NCBI GenBank assembly: GCA_002430835.1
Contig: DJDA01000153.1
Coordinates: 26,315-90,314 of the forward strand
Length of the DNA stretch: 64,000 nucleotides
Direction of reading: 5' to 3'
DNA from: Brevundimonas sp. UBA5936
GTDB lineage: Bacteria > Pseudomonadota > Alphaproteobacteria > Caulobacterales > Caulobacteraceae
Part shown: piece after piece, positions 32,027 to 40,707 of the stretch
Layout of the letters: each line of letters opens with the position of its first letter
Numbering within the stretch: position 1 is the stretch's first letter
Program-made: the position numbers and the translations under genes
The notes under the pieces: generated by a model
The model's database searches: none
What the model was told of the DNA's origin: nothing
The model's input: only the letters and a program-made list of their open reading frames with translations

Positions 32027-32243
32027 TTGGCAACTCCATTCAAGAAGCGAAATCCCTGTCTGGGGTCGACATTCAGTCCGAGCGAATGAACCGCCGCTGA
32101 ACCGGCCTTTCAGCTTGCGTCAGTGTGCGGACAAGGGCCGCGCTACGGGGTCTCTGAGCGCGTTAACGCTAATTTTAAACCGACGATATTTGAATGCGTG
32201 TCCGATAGCGGGGTCAGAACGACGCCGCATAGGAGGATTGCAG

Positions 32244-32540
32244 ATGAATCCGCTGGATCACGCGCCTCAGGCGCAAGACATGCTGCCGTTGCCCACGCCC
32301 GACATGGACGGCGACGCCCTGTTCCGTCTGGGCCTGGCCTATTCGGCGGGACTGGACGGGTGCCCGATCGACCGGGTGTCGGCCCATATGATCTTCAACC
32401 TGGCCTCCATGAAGGGCTCGATCGAGGCGCGGGAATACCGCCGCGACATCAGCCAGGAGATGGAGCACGACGAGATCGCCGAGGCGCAGCGCGCCGCGCG
32501 CCGCTGGATCGACGCGGGCTCATCGTCTCTGGCGGCCTGA
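32244..32540 (+). CDS. Sel1-like repeat small protein
   Basis: This 98-residue protein is read from the ATG at 32244, which is preceded by AGGAGG with 7-base spacing. It has one to two Sel1-like helical units (ALFRLGLAYSAGLDGCPIDR, AHMIFNLASMKGSIEAREYR) and a helical C-terminus (DEIAEAQRAARRWIDAG). There is no signal peptide, so it is cytoplasmic. Sel1 units are protein-interaction scaffolds; the partner is unknown. A near-match to a CtrA site lies about 65-80 bases upstream. A gap of about 90 bases separates it from the NDUFS4-like gene. Confidence 0.75.
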   Translation: MNPLDHAPQAQDMLPLPTPDMDGDALFRLGLAYSAGLDGCPIDRVSAHMIFNLASMKGSIEAREYRRDISQEMEHDEIAEAQRAARRWIDAGSSSLAA

Positions 32541-32633
32541 CCTTTGGCGGCCTGAGAAGCCCTTCGGCGTCTGGACCGGGCGGCGGCGGCGGGGTATGCA
32601 CCCCGCGAGTTCCCCGTCCGAAGGATTCCGTCC

Positions 32634-32939
32634 ATGCTCGCTCGCATCTACCGCCCGGCCAAGACCGCGATGCAGTCCGGCAAGGCCAAGGCGCGCGACT
32701 GGCGCCTGGAGTTCGAGCCCGCCTCGGCCCGCACCATCGATCCGCTGATGGGCTGGACCAGCTCGACCGACATGAACGGCCAGGTCCGCCTGTCCTTCGA
32801 TACCAAGGAAGAGGCGGTCGATTACGCCGAACGCCACGGCATCGCCTTCCGCCTGCATGAGCCGAACGAGGCGCCGGTCATCATCAAGGCCTACGCCGAC
32901 AACTTCGCCACCAACCGCAAGCAGTCCTGGACGCACTAA
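32634..32939 (+). CDS. NDUFS4-like accessory subunit of NADH dehydrogenase (complex I)
   Basis: This 101-residue protein is of the ETC complex I family found in alphaproteobacteria and mitochondria. Conserved stretches are ARIYRPAKTAMQSGKAK, WRLEFEP, PLMGWTSSTDMNGQVRLSF, KEEAVDYAERHGIAF and the C-terminal YADNFATNRKQSWTH. It is a soluble peripheral subunit at the N-module/Q-module interface by homology with the mitochondrial protein. It is unlinked to a nuo operon, as is usual for this subunit. tRNA-Arg follows 19 bases downstream. Confidence 0.92.
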   Translation: MLARIYRPAKTAMQSGKAKARDWRLEFEPASARTIDPLMGWTSSTDMNGQVRLSFDTKEEAVDYAERHGIAFRLHEPNEAPVIIKAYADNFATNRKQSWTH

Positions 32940-32958
32940 GTCCGAACTGCGGCCTTCC

Positions 32959-33035
32959 GCGCCCATAGCTCAACCGGATAGAGCACCCGCCTTCTAAGCG
33001 GACGGTTGCAGGTTCGAGTCCTGCTGGGCGCGCCA
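32959..33035 (+). tRNA. tRNA-Arg, anticodon TCT
   Basis: A complete cloverleaf is visible: acceptor GCGCCCA / TGGGCGC, D stem GCTC / GAGC, anticodon loop CTTCTAA with anticodon TCT, T arm GCAGG-TTCGAGT-CCTGC, discriminator G and encoded CCA. The anticodon stem has one C-A mismatch at its outer pair. It reads AGA, a rare codon in such high-GC DNA. The 3' end of a PLP lyase gene overlaps it on the opposite strand. Confidence 0.96.
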
Positions 33036-34187
33036 TGCCTTCAATCCCTTTTCGAGATCGGCCGTCAGGTCGGCGGGATCTTCCAACCCGATGTGCAGGC
33101 GCAGCAGCTGGCCCGGCAAGCCGGGCGTGTGCTGGCGATAGGCCAGTTGTGGTGTTTCGTGGGTGATCAGGCTCTCGAATCCGCCCCAGGAATAGCCCAT
33201 GCCGAACAGGCTGAGCGCGCGCATGAAGGCGTGGGCCGCCGCTGTGTCGCCGCCCTTCATGACCACGCCCATCAGGGAGGCCGCGCCGTCGAAGTCGCGC
33301 CGCCACAGCTCATGGCCGATCGAACCGGGCAGGGGCGGATAGAGGACGTCGGCGACCTCCGGTTGGGCTTTCAGCCACTGTGCGATCGCCAGGGCTGAGC
33401 GGGCCTGGGCCTCATAGCGCAGGGGCAGGGTGCGGATGCCGCGCAGCGCCAGCCAGGCGTCGTCAGGCGAGACGTGCCAGCCCATGTCCTCGATGGCGTC
33501 TGCGATGGCGCGCAGGATGTGCGGCGTGCTGGCGGCGATCCCGCCCATCAGCAGGTCGGAATGGCCGCCGACATATTTGGTCAGGGCCTGGACGCTGACA
33601 TCGACGCCGTGCGCCAGCGGCCGGAAGGCCAGACCGGCGGCCCAGGTGTTGTCCATGACGGTCAGCACGCCGCGTTCGCGGCAGGCGGCGGCCAGGGCCG
33701 GGGCGTCCGCAATCTCGAAGGTCAAGGAGGCGGGCGCCTCGATCAGCAGAAGTCGGGTGCGTGGGGTGAGCGCGGCCAGAACGGCCTCGGTCGAGGCGTC
33801 GGCGGGGTGGAACCGGGCGGTGATCCCGCGCGCGGCGAGGTGGCGGGTCAGGAAGCGGCGCGTGGGACCATAGACGGCGTCGGTGGTCAGCACCTCGTCG
33901 CCGGGGCGCAGCAGGGCGGTCAGGGGCACGGTCACGGCCGCCAGACCGGAGGGAACCAGGAAGGCGTCGGCGCCGCCCTCCATCTGAGCCAACAGGGCGC
34001 GCAGTTCGCGCGCCGCGCTCGTGCCGTCGAGACCATAGACGGGGCCGTCCGACGCATCCTGCATCCGCGCCGGATCGTCGCTGAGCATGGTGGAGGCGCG
34101 CTCCACCGGGGGATTGACCGGGCGGCGGCCCTGGCCGCGCCGCGTGGCGCTGGCGATCAGCCGGGTTCGGTCGGAAATGGGCGGCAT
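32994..34187 (-). CDS. Cys/Met-metabolism PLP enzyme, cystathionine beta-lyase type
   Basis: This 397-residue fold-type I PLP enzyme is close to cystathionine beta-lyase, which cleaves cystathionine to homocysteine. Motifs include SGLAAVTVPLTALLRPGDEV, TDAVYGPTRRF, MDNTWAAGLAFRPLAHGVD (cofactor Asp region) and SVQALTKYVGGHSDLLMGG with the PLP lysine near residue 205. The last 10-12 residues, ending RAQQDSNLQPSA, are encoded by the antisense of tRNA-Arg, a known kind of tail when a gene reads into a tRNA. The catalytic body looks complete. Cystathionine gamma-lyase or gamma-synthase activity cannot be excluded. Confidence 0.88.
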   Translation of the reverse strand: MPPISDRTRLIASATRRGQGRRPVNPPVERASTMLSDDPARMQDASDGPVYGLDGTSAARELRALLAQMEGGADAFLVPSGLAAVTVPLTALLRPGDEVLTTDAVYGPTRRFLTRHLAARGITARFHPADASTEAVLAALTPRTRLLLIEAPASLTFEIADAPALAAACRERGVLTVMDNTWAAGLAFRPLAHGVDVSVQALTKYVGGHSDLLMGGIAASTPHILRAIADAIEDMGWHVSPDDAWLALRGIRTLPLRYEAQARSALAIAQWLKAQPEVADVLYPPLPGSIGHELWRRDFDGAASLMGVVMKGGDTAAAHAFMRALSLFGMGYSWGGFESLITHETPQLAYRQHTPGLPGQLLRLHIGLEDPADLTADLEKGLKAWRAQQDSNLQPSA

Positions 34188-34265
34188 GAAGGCTCCGGCG
34201 GGTTGCGGTTCGGCGCCTAGAGGGCTCTAAACTGTTCCGGGGCGCAAGACGGAGCGGTGGATCGG

Positions 34266-35381
34266 ATGCGGAGATGGCGAGGCGGCGCGGGAGCGACGGC
34301 GGGCGTGGCGGCGATGCTGGCCCTGGCGACAGGCGCTTGTCAGAGATCGACCGAGCCGCAGGCGCCGGAACCGCGCGAGCCTTCACGCCAGGCGCCGACC
34401 ACAGCAACCGAGGCGCAGCCCAGCCCGACCCTGGCGGCGGTGCGCCAGCGCGGCCGTCTGAACTGCGGCGTGCATGAAGGGCTGGTCGGTTTCGCCTATA
34501 CGGACAATCGCGGCGCCTGGCGGGGCTTTGACGTCGACTTCTGCCGCGCTACGGCCGCCGCCATCTTCGGCGATCCGGACGCCGTGCGCTTCGTGCCGTT
34601 GACAGCGGAGCGGCGGTTCGACGCCTTGCGAGAGGGGCGCGTGGACGTGCTGTGGCGCAACACCTCCTGGACCATGAGCCGCGATGTCGGCGGGCAGCTC
34701 AGCTTCGCCGGGATCAACTATTACGACGGCCAAGGCTTCATGGTGCGGCGCGCGCTCAATTTGAGCAGTGCGGCCGAACTGAACGGCGCTCGCATCTGCG
34801 TCCAGTCCGGTTCGACGACCGAACTGAACGCCGAGGACTATTTCCGTCGACGGGGCATCGAGTATCGCGCCGTCGTCGTCGCCACCGAGGGCGAGGCGCG
34901 CCAGGCTTATGCGCGCGAGGAGTGCGACGCCTTCACCGCCGACATCTCGGCCCTGGCGGCGGCGCGCACGACCCTGCCGAACCCGCAACAGCATGTCATC
35001 CTGCCGGACGTGATCTCGAAAGAGCCTCTGGGGCCGGTGGTGCGCAGCGGTGACGACCGCTGGACCGCAGTGATCCGCTGGACGCTCAACGCCCTGATTT
35101 TGGCCGAGGAATTGGGCGTTACTCGCGAGAATGCCGCAGACATGGCTAAGAATTCCGCGGACCCCAGGGTGAGGCGTCTTCTGGGTGATGAAGGTGACTT
35201 CGGACCCAGCCTCGATCTGCCGAGAACATGGGCCAAAGACGCCGTTTCTGCGGGCGGGAATTACGGAGAGATATTCAACCGGAATCTGGGCGCGCAGTCG
35301 TCTCTGGATCTCGAGCGCGGATTGAATGCTCAATGGTCATCGCGACCTAGTGGGTTGATCTATGGCCTTCCTGTCCGTTAG
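34266..35381 (+). CDS. Amino-acid ABC-type solute-binding lipoprotein (orphan)
   Basis: This 371-residue protein is read from the ATG at 34266, which leaves an 11-base gap after GGAG; an in-frame GTG at 34257 is the alternative. The N-terminus has a signal peptide with a lipobox-like LATGAC near residue 23, so it is probably a lipoprotein. A Pro/Thr-rich linker precedes a class 3 binding-protein fold resembling AapJ/BztA: LNCGVHEGLVGFAYTDNRG, FDVDFCRATAAAIFGD, VLWRNTSWTMSRD, ICVQSGSTTELNAEDYF, and the C-terminal NYGEIFNRNLG. No permease or ATPase gene is adjacent. The next gene is a symporter. Confidence 0.88.
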   Translation: MRRWRGGAGATAGVAAMLALATGACQRSTEPQAPEPREPSRQAPTTATEAQPSPTLAAVRQRGRLNCGVHEGLVGFAYTDNRGAWRGFDVDFCRATAAAIFGDPDAVRFVPLTAERRFDALREGRVDVLWRNTSWTMSRDVGGQLSFAGINYYDGQGFMVRRALNLSSAAELNGARICVQSGSTTELNAEDYFRRRGIEYRAVVVATEGEARQAYAREECDAFTADISALAAARTTLPNPQQHVILPDVISKEPLGPVVRSGDDRWTAVIRWTLNALILAEELGVTRENAADMAKNSADPRVRRLLGDEGDFGPSLDLPRTWAKDAVSAGGNYGEIFNRNLGAQSSLDLERGLNAQWSSRPSGLIYGLPVR

Positions 35382-35413
35382 TCCAAAGGGGAGGGAATAG
35401 GGAAAGGGACCGG

Positions 35414-36730
35414 ATGGAGATCACGGCCAAGCGCGGACTGCCGCTTCATGTGTTGATGCTGATCGGTTTTCTGGTCGGTCTCACGGGCGGCCTCATCGTC
35501 AATCTGACCGTCGGAGGGGACGCTGGTTGGGTGCAGTGGCTGACCTCCAACATCACAGGACCGGCGGGGCAGATCTTCCTGCGTCTGCTGTTCATGCTGG
35601 TTCTGCCGCTGCTGTTCTCGGCCCTGGTCATCGGGGTGGCCGAGATGGGCGACTTGAAGGCGCTGGGCCGGGCTGGGTCCAAGAGCCTGGGATTCACCGT
35701 CTTCATTTCCGCCGTCGCCGTGCTGATCGGCATGGTGATGGTCAATGTCTTCCGACCCGGCGACGGGGTTGATCCTGCGCTGGCGCAACAACTGCTGGAC
35801 CAAGGGCGTGCGGGCGCAGCGTCCATCGTCGGCAATGCGCCGACCTCGGTGCAGGCGGGCGACTTCTTTCTGGAGCTGATCCCCTCCAACGTCTTCACGG
35901 CGGCGGCCGAGAACCAGATCCTGCCCGTCATGGTCTTCGCCCTGTTCTTCGGCGTCGGCCTGGTCATGACCAAGAGCCCGGCCACCGACCGGCTGCAACA
36001 GACCATCGAGGGGCTGTTCGAGGTGATGATGAAGCTCATCAACCTCGTCATCCGCATCGCGCCGATCGCCATCGCCTGTCTGATGTTCAACCTGGCGGCC
36101 CTGTTCGGCTGGGAGCTGCTGATCCGGCTGGGCGCCTTTGTCGCCGTGGCCGTGGGCGCCATGGCGATCCATATGTTCGTGGTCTATCCGCTGGTGATCT
36201 GGCTGTTCGGCGGCATGTCGCCGCTGAAGTTCTTCCGCGACATTCGCGAGGCCATGGTGGTGTCCTTCTCCACCGCCTCGTCGAACGCCAGCCTGCCGGT
36301 GTCGCTGCGCGTGGCCGAACAGGAGCTGGGTCTGCCGCGCAAGATCGCCCGTTTCGTCCTGACCGTCGGCGCCACCGCCAACCAGAACGGCACGGCCCTG
36401 TTCGAAGGGGTGACGGTGCTGTTCCTGGCCCAGTTCTTCGGCGTGGATTTGACACTGGGCCAGCAGGTGATCGTCATGCTGGTCTGCATCCTGGGCGGCG
36501 TCGGCACGGCGGGGGTTCCGGCCGGTTCGCTGCCGGTCATCGCCATGATCCTGGCTATGGTGGGCGTGCCCCCGGAAGGAATCGGCCTGATCCTGGGCGT
36601 CGACCGCTTCCTGGACATGTGCCGGACCTCGCTGAACGTCACCGGCGACTTGGTCGTCGCGACGGTGGTGTCGCGAGGCGAGGAAGATACGGACGCGACC
36701 ACGCCGCCGCCTGCGTCGGCTCGAGCCTAA
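35414..36730 (+). CDS. Dicarboxylate/amino acid:cation symporter (DAACS, GltP/DctA family)
   Basis: This 438-residue inner-membrane protein takes up glutamate, aspartate or C4-dicarboxylates with H+ or Na+. About eight spans and two hairpins are visible. Signatures are [20 protein letters not shown] near residue 55, [17 protein letters not shown] (HP1 serine-rich motif) near residue 285, [20 protein letters not shown] near 320 (the NMDGT-like motif with Q for M and N for D) and [14 protein letters not shown] (HP2). It lies 32 bases after the solute-binding lipoprotein gene on the same strand and probably belongs to one operon. Confidence 0.92.
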   Translation: MEITAKRGLPLHVLMLIGFLVGLTGGLIVNLTVGGDAGWVQWLTSNITGPAGQIFLRLLFMLVLPLLFSALVIGVAEMGDLKALGRAGSKSLGFTVFISAVAVLIGMVMVNVFRPGDGVDPALAQQLLDQGRAGAASIVGNAPTSVQAGDFFLELIPSNVFTAAAENQILPVMVFALFFGVGLVMTKSPATDRLQQTIEGLFEVMMKLINLVIRIAPIAIACLMFNLAALFGWELLIRLGAFVAVAVGAMAIHMFVVYPLVIWLFGGMSPLKFFRDIREAMVVSFSTASSNASLPVSLRVAEQELGLPRKIARFVLTVGATANQNGTALFEGVTVLFLAQFFGVDLTLGQQVIVMLVCILGGVGTAGVPAGSLPVIAMILAMVGVPPEGIGLILGVDRFLDMCRTSLNVTGDLVVATVVSRGEEDTDATTPPPASARA

Positions 36731-36732
36731 GC

Positions 36733-36766
36733 AAAAGGCCGACGCAGGCGATCCTGCGTCGGCCTT
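36733..36766. terminator. Bidirectional intrinsic terminator
   Basis: A perfect 14-bp stem AAGGCCGACGCAGG (36735-36748) / CCTGCGTCGGCCTT (36753-36766) has a CGAT tetraloop. It lies between the convergent symporter and pirin genes. AAAA at 36733-36736 gives a short U-run for the minus strand; the plus strand has only TT. Confidence 0.85.
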
Positions 36767-36797
36767 CAAGCTCAGTCGCCCATTAGAGCGTCGCCGG

Positions 36798-37694
36798 TCA
36801 GGACATGGCCGGCGCGGGCGGCGTCGGATCGGGCGGCAGGGGGATGAACTCCTGATCGTCCATGTCCGGCAGCTTCATGCGCCCGGCGCGCCAGTCGGCC
36901 TTGGCCTGTTCGATGCGGTCCTGCGACGAGGAGACGAAGTTCCAGTCGATGAAGCGTTCGCCCACCGGCTCGCCGCCCAGCACCATGACGGTCGACGGCT
37001 CCAGCGCGCAGATGACCGAGGCGACGCCTTTTTCCAGCACCGCCATCTGACCGTGACCCAGAGGGCGGCCGTCGTCGATCTCGACCAGGCCCTGGACGAC
37101 ATAGATCGCGCTTTCCGAATGATCGGTCGGGGTCTGGAAACGCGCGCCGGGCTCCAGATCCAGATGCAGGTAGTGCAGGGGCGAGAAGGTGCTGACGCCC
37201 GCCTTCATGCCCATGGTCTCGCCGGCGGCCAGGCGGCCCTTGACCCCGCCTTCGATCCAGGTAGGCAGGTCGGCGGTGGTGACGTGCTGGAATGAAGGAT
37301 CGATCTCCTCCTGACCGTTCGGCAGGGCGACCCAGGCCTGGATGCCTTCCAGCAGGGCGCCTTCGCGGCGCGCGCGCTCAAAGCGTTCGGAGTGGGTGAC
37401 GCCGCTGCCGGCCGTCATCCAGTTGACCTCGGCCGGGCGGATATCCTGCTGGACGCCCAGGCTGTCGCGGTGGGTGATCTCGCCCGAGAACAGATAGGTC
37501 AGGGTCGAGATGCCGATGTGCGGGTGCGGACGCACATCGACGGTCTTGGGGATGCCAGCGGGCATGTCGACCGGGCCCATGTGGTCGAAGAAGACGAAGG
37601 GACCGACCGTGCGGCGTTTGGCGTAGGGCAGGACGCGGCCGACTTCGAACCCTCCCAGGTCACGGCGGCGCTGTTCGATGATGAGTTCGATCAT
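36798..37694 (-). CDS. Pirin-family protein (copy 1)
   Basis: This 298-residue bicupin starts IELIIEQRRRDLGGFEVGRV. N-terminal iron ligands are in RPHPHIGISTLTYLFSGEI (two His near residues 56-58) with further ligands in THRDSLG and SGVTHSER near residue 100. Some pirins have quercetin dioxygenase activity and others regulate partners; function here is unproven. The C-terminus is Pro-rich (IPLPPDPTPPAPAMS). It is the last gene of the minus-strand cluster after DoxX, with a 48-base gap, and is followed by a terminator. Confidence 0.9.
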   Translation of the reverse strand: MIELIIEQRRRDLGGFEVGRVLPYAKRRTVGPFVFFDHMGPVDMPAGIPKTVDVRPHPHIGISTLTYLFSGEITHRDSLGVQQDIRPAEVNWMTAGSGVTHSERFERARREGALLEGIQAWVALPNGQEEIDPSFQHVTTADLPTWIEGGVKGRLAAGETMGMKAGVSTFSPLHYLHLDLEPGARFQTPTDHSESAIYVVQGLVEIDDGRPLGHGQMAVLEKGVASVICALEPSTVMVLGGEPVGERFIDWNFVSSSQDRIEQAKADWRAGRMKLPDMDDQEFIPLPPDPTPPAPAMS

Positions 37695-37742
37695 TGGGCT
37701 TTCTCCTGCTCCCAGATGGTGTTGAGTGTAACCTGCACTGTG

Positions 37743-38123
37743 TCAGAGCACAAAGCGTCCCGGCCCGGCGGCCATCAGGATCAGGAAGCCGCCGATGATG
37801 CTGATGTGCTCGAAGAAACCGTTCAGAGCGGCGGTGCGGGCCTCGCCCTTCACGCTCCAGAAGTCATAGAAGACCACCGCCGTGGCCAGGGTGAACAGGG
37901 CCATCAGGGCGGCGACGGGCGTGGTGAACCAGCCCGCGATCAGCAGGGCGCTGCCTGCGAGTTGCAGGACGATGGTGCCCAGCAGCGCCAGATGCGCGAA
38001 GGGGATTTTCTTGGCGCGCACCTCGCCCAGCCCTTCCTGGAAGCGGATGGACTTGGTGATTCCGCTCTGAAGAAAAAGCAGGACCAGAAGGATGCGGCCG
38101 ATCAGCAGATATTGGTCAGTCAT
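37743..38123 (-). CDS. DoxX-family membrane protein
   Basis: This 126-residue protein has four hydrophobic spans: LLIGRILLVLLFLQSGITK at the N-terminus, LALLGTIVLQLAGSALLIAG, VAALMALFTLATAVVFYDFW and the C-terminal FEHISIIGGFLILMAAGPG. This is the DoxX/YphA architecture, found with thiol and redox stress genes in several bacteria. Its start overlaps the yceI-like stop by 4 bases. It belongs to the quinone-stress-like cluster, where a role at the membrane quinone pool is plausible but inferred. Confidence 0.88.
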   Translation of the reverse strand: MTDQYLLIGRILLVLLFLQSGITKSIRFQEGLGEVRAKKIPFAHLALLGTIVLQLAGSALLIAGWFTTPVAALMALFTLATAVVFYDFWSVKGEARTAALNGFFEHISIIGGFLILMAAGPGRFVL

Positions 38124-38770
38124 GAGGCTTCGGCTTGATCCGCGACGGCTTCGAGGGTGATCTCGACCTTGATCTCGTCGCTCACCATGGGCAGGGCGAC
38201 AGTCAGGCCGAAGTCCGAACGCTTCAGGACGGCGGTGGCTGCAAAGCCGACCGCCGGCGCGCCGGCCATGGGATGGGCGCCCGCGCCGTTCAGAACGGCG
38301 TCCAGGGTCACGGGACGGGTGACGCCGCGCACCGTCAGGTCGCCATGCACCTTGAACGCCCGTCCCAGGCCCACGCGCTCGACCGAGCGGCTCTGGAAGG
38401 TGATGTCGGGGTGGCGGGCCGCGTCGAAGAATTTGTCGGTCAGGAAGTCGGCGTCCAGTTGCGGCACGCCGGTGTCCACGCCGTTGACGGGAATGCGCAC
38501 CGCGACGCTGGAGCGTTCGGGGTTCGCTTCATCGATGCGGACGACGCCCTCGACCGTCTCGAACACCGCGCCGGGGTTCGACAGGCCCAGGTGGTTCCAG
38601 CTCATGCGGACCTGGGCGTGGGTCGGGTCGATCTTGTAGGCGCCGGAGGCGGGTAGGGCGGTCGCGGAGACGGCGGCCTGAACGGGCGGGGTCGGCAGGG
38701 CGACCGCAGGCGCGGCGACGCCCAGCAGTTGCAGAGCCAGGGCGGCGACGGCGACGTTTCGAGAAATCAT
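38120..38770 (-). CDS. YceI-family periplasmic lipid-binding-like protein
   Basis: This 216-residue protein is read from the ATG at 38770, giving a signal peptide at residue 1 (ISRNVAVAALALQLLGVAA) ending near residue 25. An ATG 7 codons upstream is possible. The mature lipocalin-like domain has YKIDPTHAQVRMSWNHLG, RSSVAVRIPVNGVDTGVPQLD, FFDAARHPDITFQSRSVERV and HGDLTVRGVTRPVTLDAVL, the YceI pattern. Members bind polyisoprenoids such as quinone tails. It is coupled to doxX by ATGA. Confidence 0.92.
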   Translation of the reverse strand: MISRNVAVAALALQLLGVAAPAVALPTPPVQAAVSATALPASGAYKIDPTHAQVRMSWNHLGLSNPGAVFETVEGVVRIDEANPERSSVAVRIPVNGVDTGVPQLDADFLTDKFFDAARHPDITFQSRSVERVGLGRAFKVHGDLTVRGVTRPVTLDAVLNGAGAHPMAGAPAVGFAATAVLKRSDFGLTVALPMVSDEIKVEITLEAVADQAEAS

Positions 38771-38807
38771 GGCGGCCTCGGCGTGGGTCATGAAAAGAGG
38801 CGAAGAG

Positions 38808-39104
38808 TCAGGCGACGCGGGTCAGGCGGTGGAGGAACTCCATCTTCTCGACATTGACCGCGCCGTTGGCCTGGAAATGCTGGATGTGCGGCCCGTGGTT
38901 GTGGTGCTGCGATTGGGCTTCCTCGGACGCCCAGTGCTCGAAGAAGACGAACAGGCCCGGCTGGTCGCTGTCCTCGAACAGTTCGTAGCGCAGGGCGCCG
39001 TCTTCGGTCTGGGAGGTCTGGGTGACGGCGACGAGATCCTGCCTCAGGGCGTCTTCCTTGCCGGTCTTGGCCCGCAGGCCGACGGTGATGAACAGCTCGG
39101 CCAT
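38808..39104 (-). CDS. Antibiotic biosynthesis monooxygenase-like (YgiN-type quinol monooxygenase) protein
   Basis: This 98-residue dimeric ferredoxin-like ABM-domain protein has FITVGLRAKTGKEDALRQDL, ALRYELFEDSDQPGLFVFFE and HHNHGPHIQHFQ. The family member YgiN cycles quinols to quinones; others degrade haem. The company of pirin and isochorismatase-like genes favours a quinone role, by inference. It starts 19 bases below a strong terminator and precedes yceI by 37 bases. Confidence 0.85.
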   Translation of the reverse strand: MAELFITVGLRAKTGKEDALRQDLVAVTQTSQTEDGALRYELFEDSDQPGLFVFFEHWASEEAQSQHHNHGPHIQHFQANGAVNVEKMEFLHRLTRVA

Positions 39105-39122
39105 GGCCGGTCTCCTTGGGGG

Positions 39123-39164
39123 AAAGAAAAAAGGGCGGCCCGCGTCGGGGGAGGCGGGCCGCCC
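39123..39164 (-). terminator. Intrinsic terminator inside the pirin/isochorismatase cluster
   Basis: A perfect 11-bp stem (39133-39143 GGGCGGCCCGC, 39154-39164 GCGGGCCGCCC) is followed on the minus strand by TTTTTTCTTT (complement of 39123-39132). It lies between the isochorismatase-like gene ending at 39171 and the ABM gene starting at 39104. Confidence 0.88.
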
Positions 39165-39170
39165 CAGGGA

Positions 39171-39809
39171 TCAGTCTCGGTCGTAGGAGAACTGAATCCC
39201 GGCCGTGCCGCCGGTTTCGATGAACAGGTTCATGAAGGCGGGGACGGTTTCCGAACGCTTCCAGTCGCGCTGCAGTTCGCAGAACAGCTGCGGGACGGAG
39301 ATCATCTTGCCGCCGGCCTGTTCGATGCGGCGCAGGGCCATCTCGTGGGCGGCGACCGAGGTGCCGCCGACGGCGTCGGCCACGACATAGACCTCATAGC
39401 CGTCGCGCAGGGCGTCCAGAGCCGGGAAGGTCAGGCAGGCCTCGGTCCAGAGGGCCGTCATGATCAGCTTCTTGCGGCCGGTCGCTTCGACCGCCTTGCG
39501 GAATTCCACGTCTTCCCAGGAGTTGATCGTGGTGCGGTCATAGGTCGGATAGTCTTTCAGCACCTTGCGGAGCTGGCCGATCGGCGGCTGGTTCAAGCCG
39601 GTCTCGACGTTGACGGTCGAGTGGATGATCGGCAGGCCGTAGGCGACGGCGGCCTTGGCCGTGCCGACGATGTTGTTCACCAGCAGCTGGCGGTCCATCG
39701 AGGCGATGGAGTTCACCTGGACCGGCTGGTAGTCGATGATGACGAAGGCCGAGTTTTCGGGGGTCAGAAGGTGATCTGACTTCGGATCGCGGATCGGTTC
39801 GCTGGCCAT
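39171..39809 (-). CDS. Isochorismatase-family hydrolase (copy 1)
   Basis: This 212-residue cysteine hydrolase resembles YcaC. The catalytic triad candidates are Asp in AFVIIDYQPVQVNSI near residue 25, Lys in the ATGRKKLIM region near 108 and Cys in TALWTEACLTFPALDAL near residue 120. GGTSVAAHEMALRRIEQAGG follows. The substrate is unknown. It lies second or third in the cluster, 101 bases after copy 2, and is followed by a strong terminator. Confidence 0.9.
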   Translation of the reverse strand: MASEPIRDPKSDHLLTPENSAFVIIDYQPVQVNSIASMDRQLLVNNIVGTAKAAVAYGLPIIHSTVNVETGLNQPPIGQLRKVLKDYPTYDRTTINSWEDVEFRKAVEATGRKKLIMTALWTEACLTFPALDALRDGYEVYVVADAVGGTSVAAHEMALRRIEQAGGKMISVPQLFCELQRDWKRSETVPAFMNLFIETGGTAGIQFSYDRD

Positions 39810-39910
39810 TGAATGGCTCCTTTCCGAGGGAATTTGCGCCTTGGCGAGGCGCGCGCATGACGCCGGCTCCGCCCCGTCTGAAGGGGCGAGGCGAAGCCGA
39901 CGCGCATTGG

Positions 39911-40600
<690 letters not shown>

Positions 40601-40664
40601 GGGGGTCTTTCCTTTCAGGCAGGGGGCCACGCTCGGACAAATGTCCGTTCGGGGCGGGGGGTGC

Positions 40665-40686
40665 GGCCCGGTCCGAAGACCGGGCC
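40665..40686. other. Intercistronic hairpin between pirin copy 2 and isochorismatase copy 2
   Basis: A 9-bp perfect stem GGCCCGGTC (40665-40673) / GACCGGGCC (40678-40686) has a CGAA loop. No U-tract follows on the minus strand, so it is more likely an RNA stability or processing hairpin than a terminator. A near-palindrome CGGACAAATGTCCG lies at 40634-40647. Confidence 0.6.
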
Positions 40687-40707
40687 TGAAGTTTTCGTGA
40701 GTGGGGA

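Noticed and set aside
32959..33035. tRNA-Arg as an active integration site
   Set aside because: No integrase gene and no repeated tRNA 3' end were found within the window.
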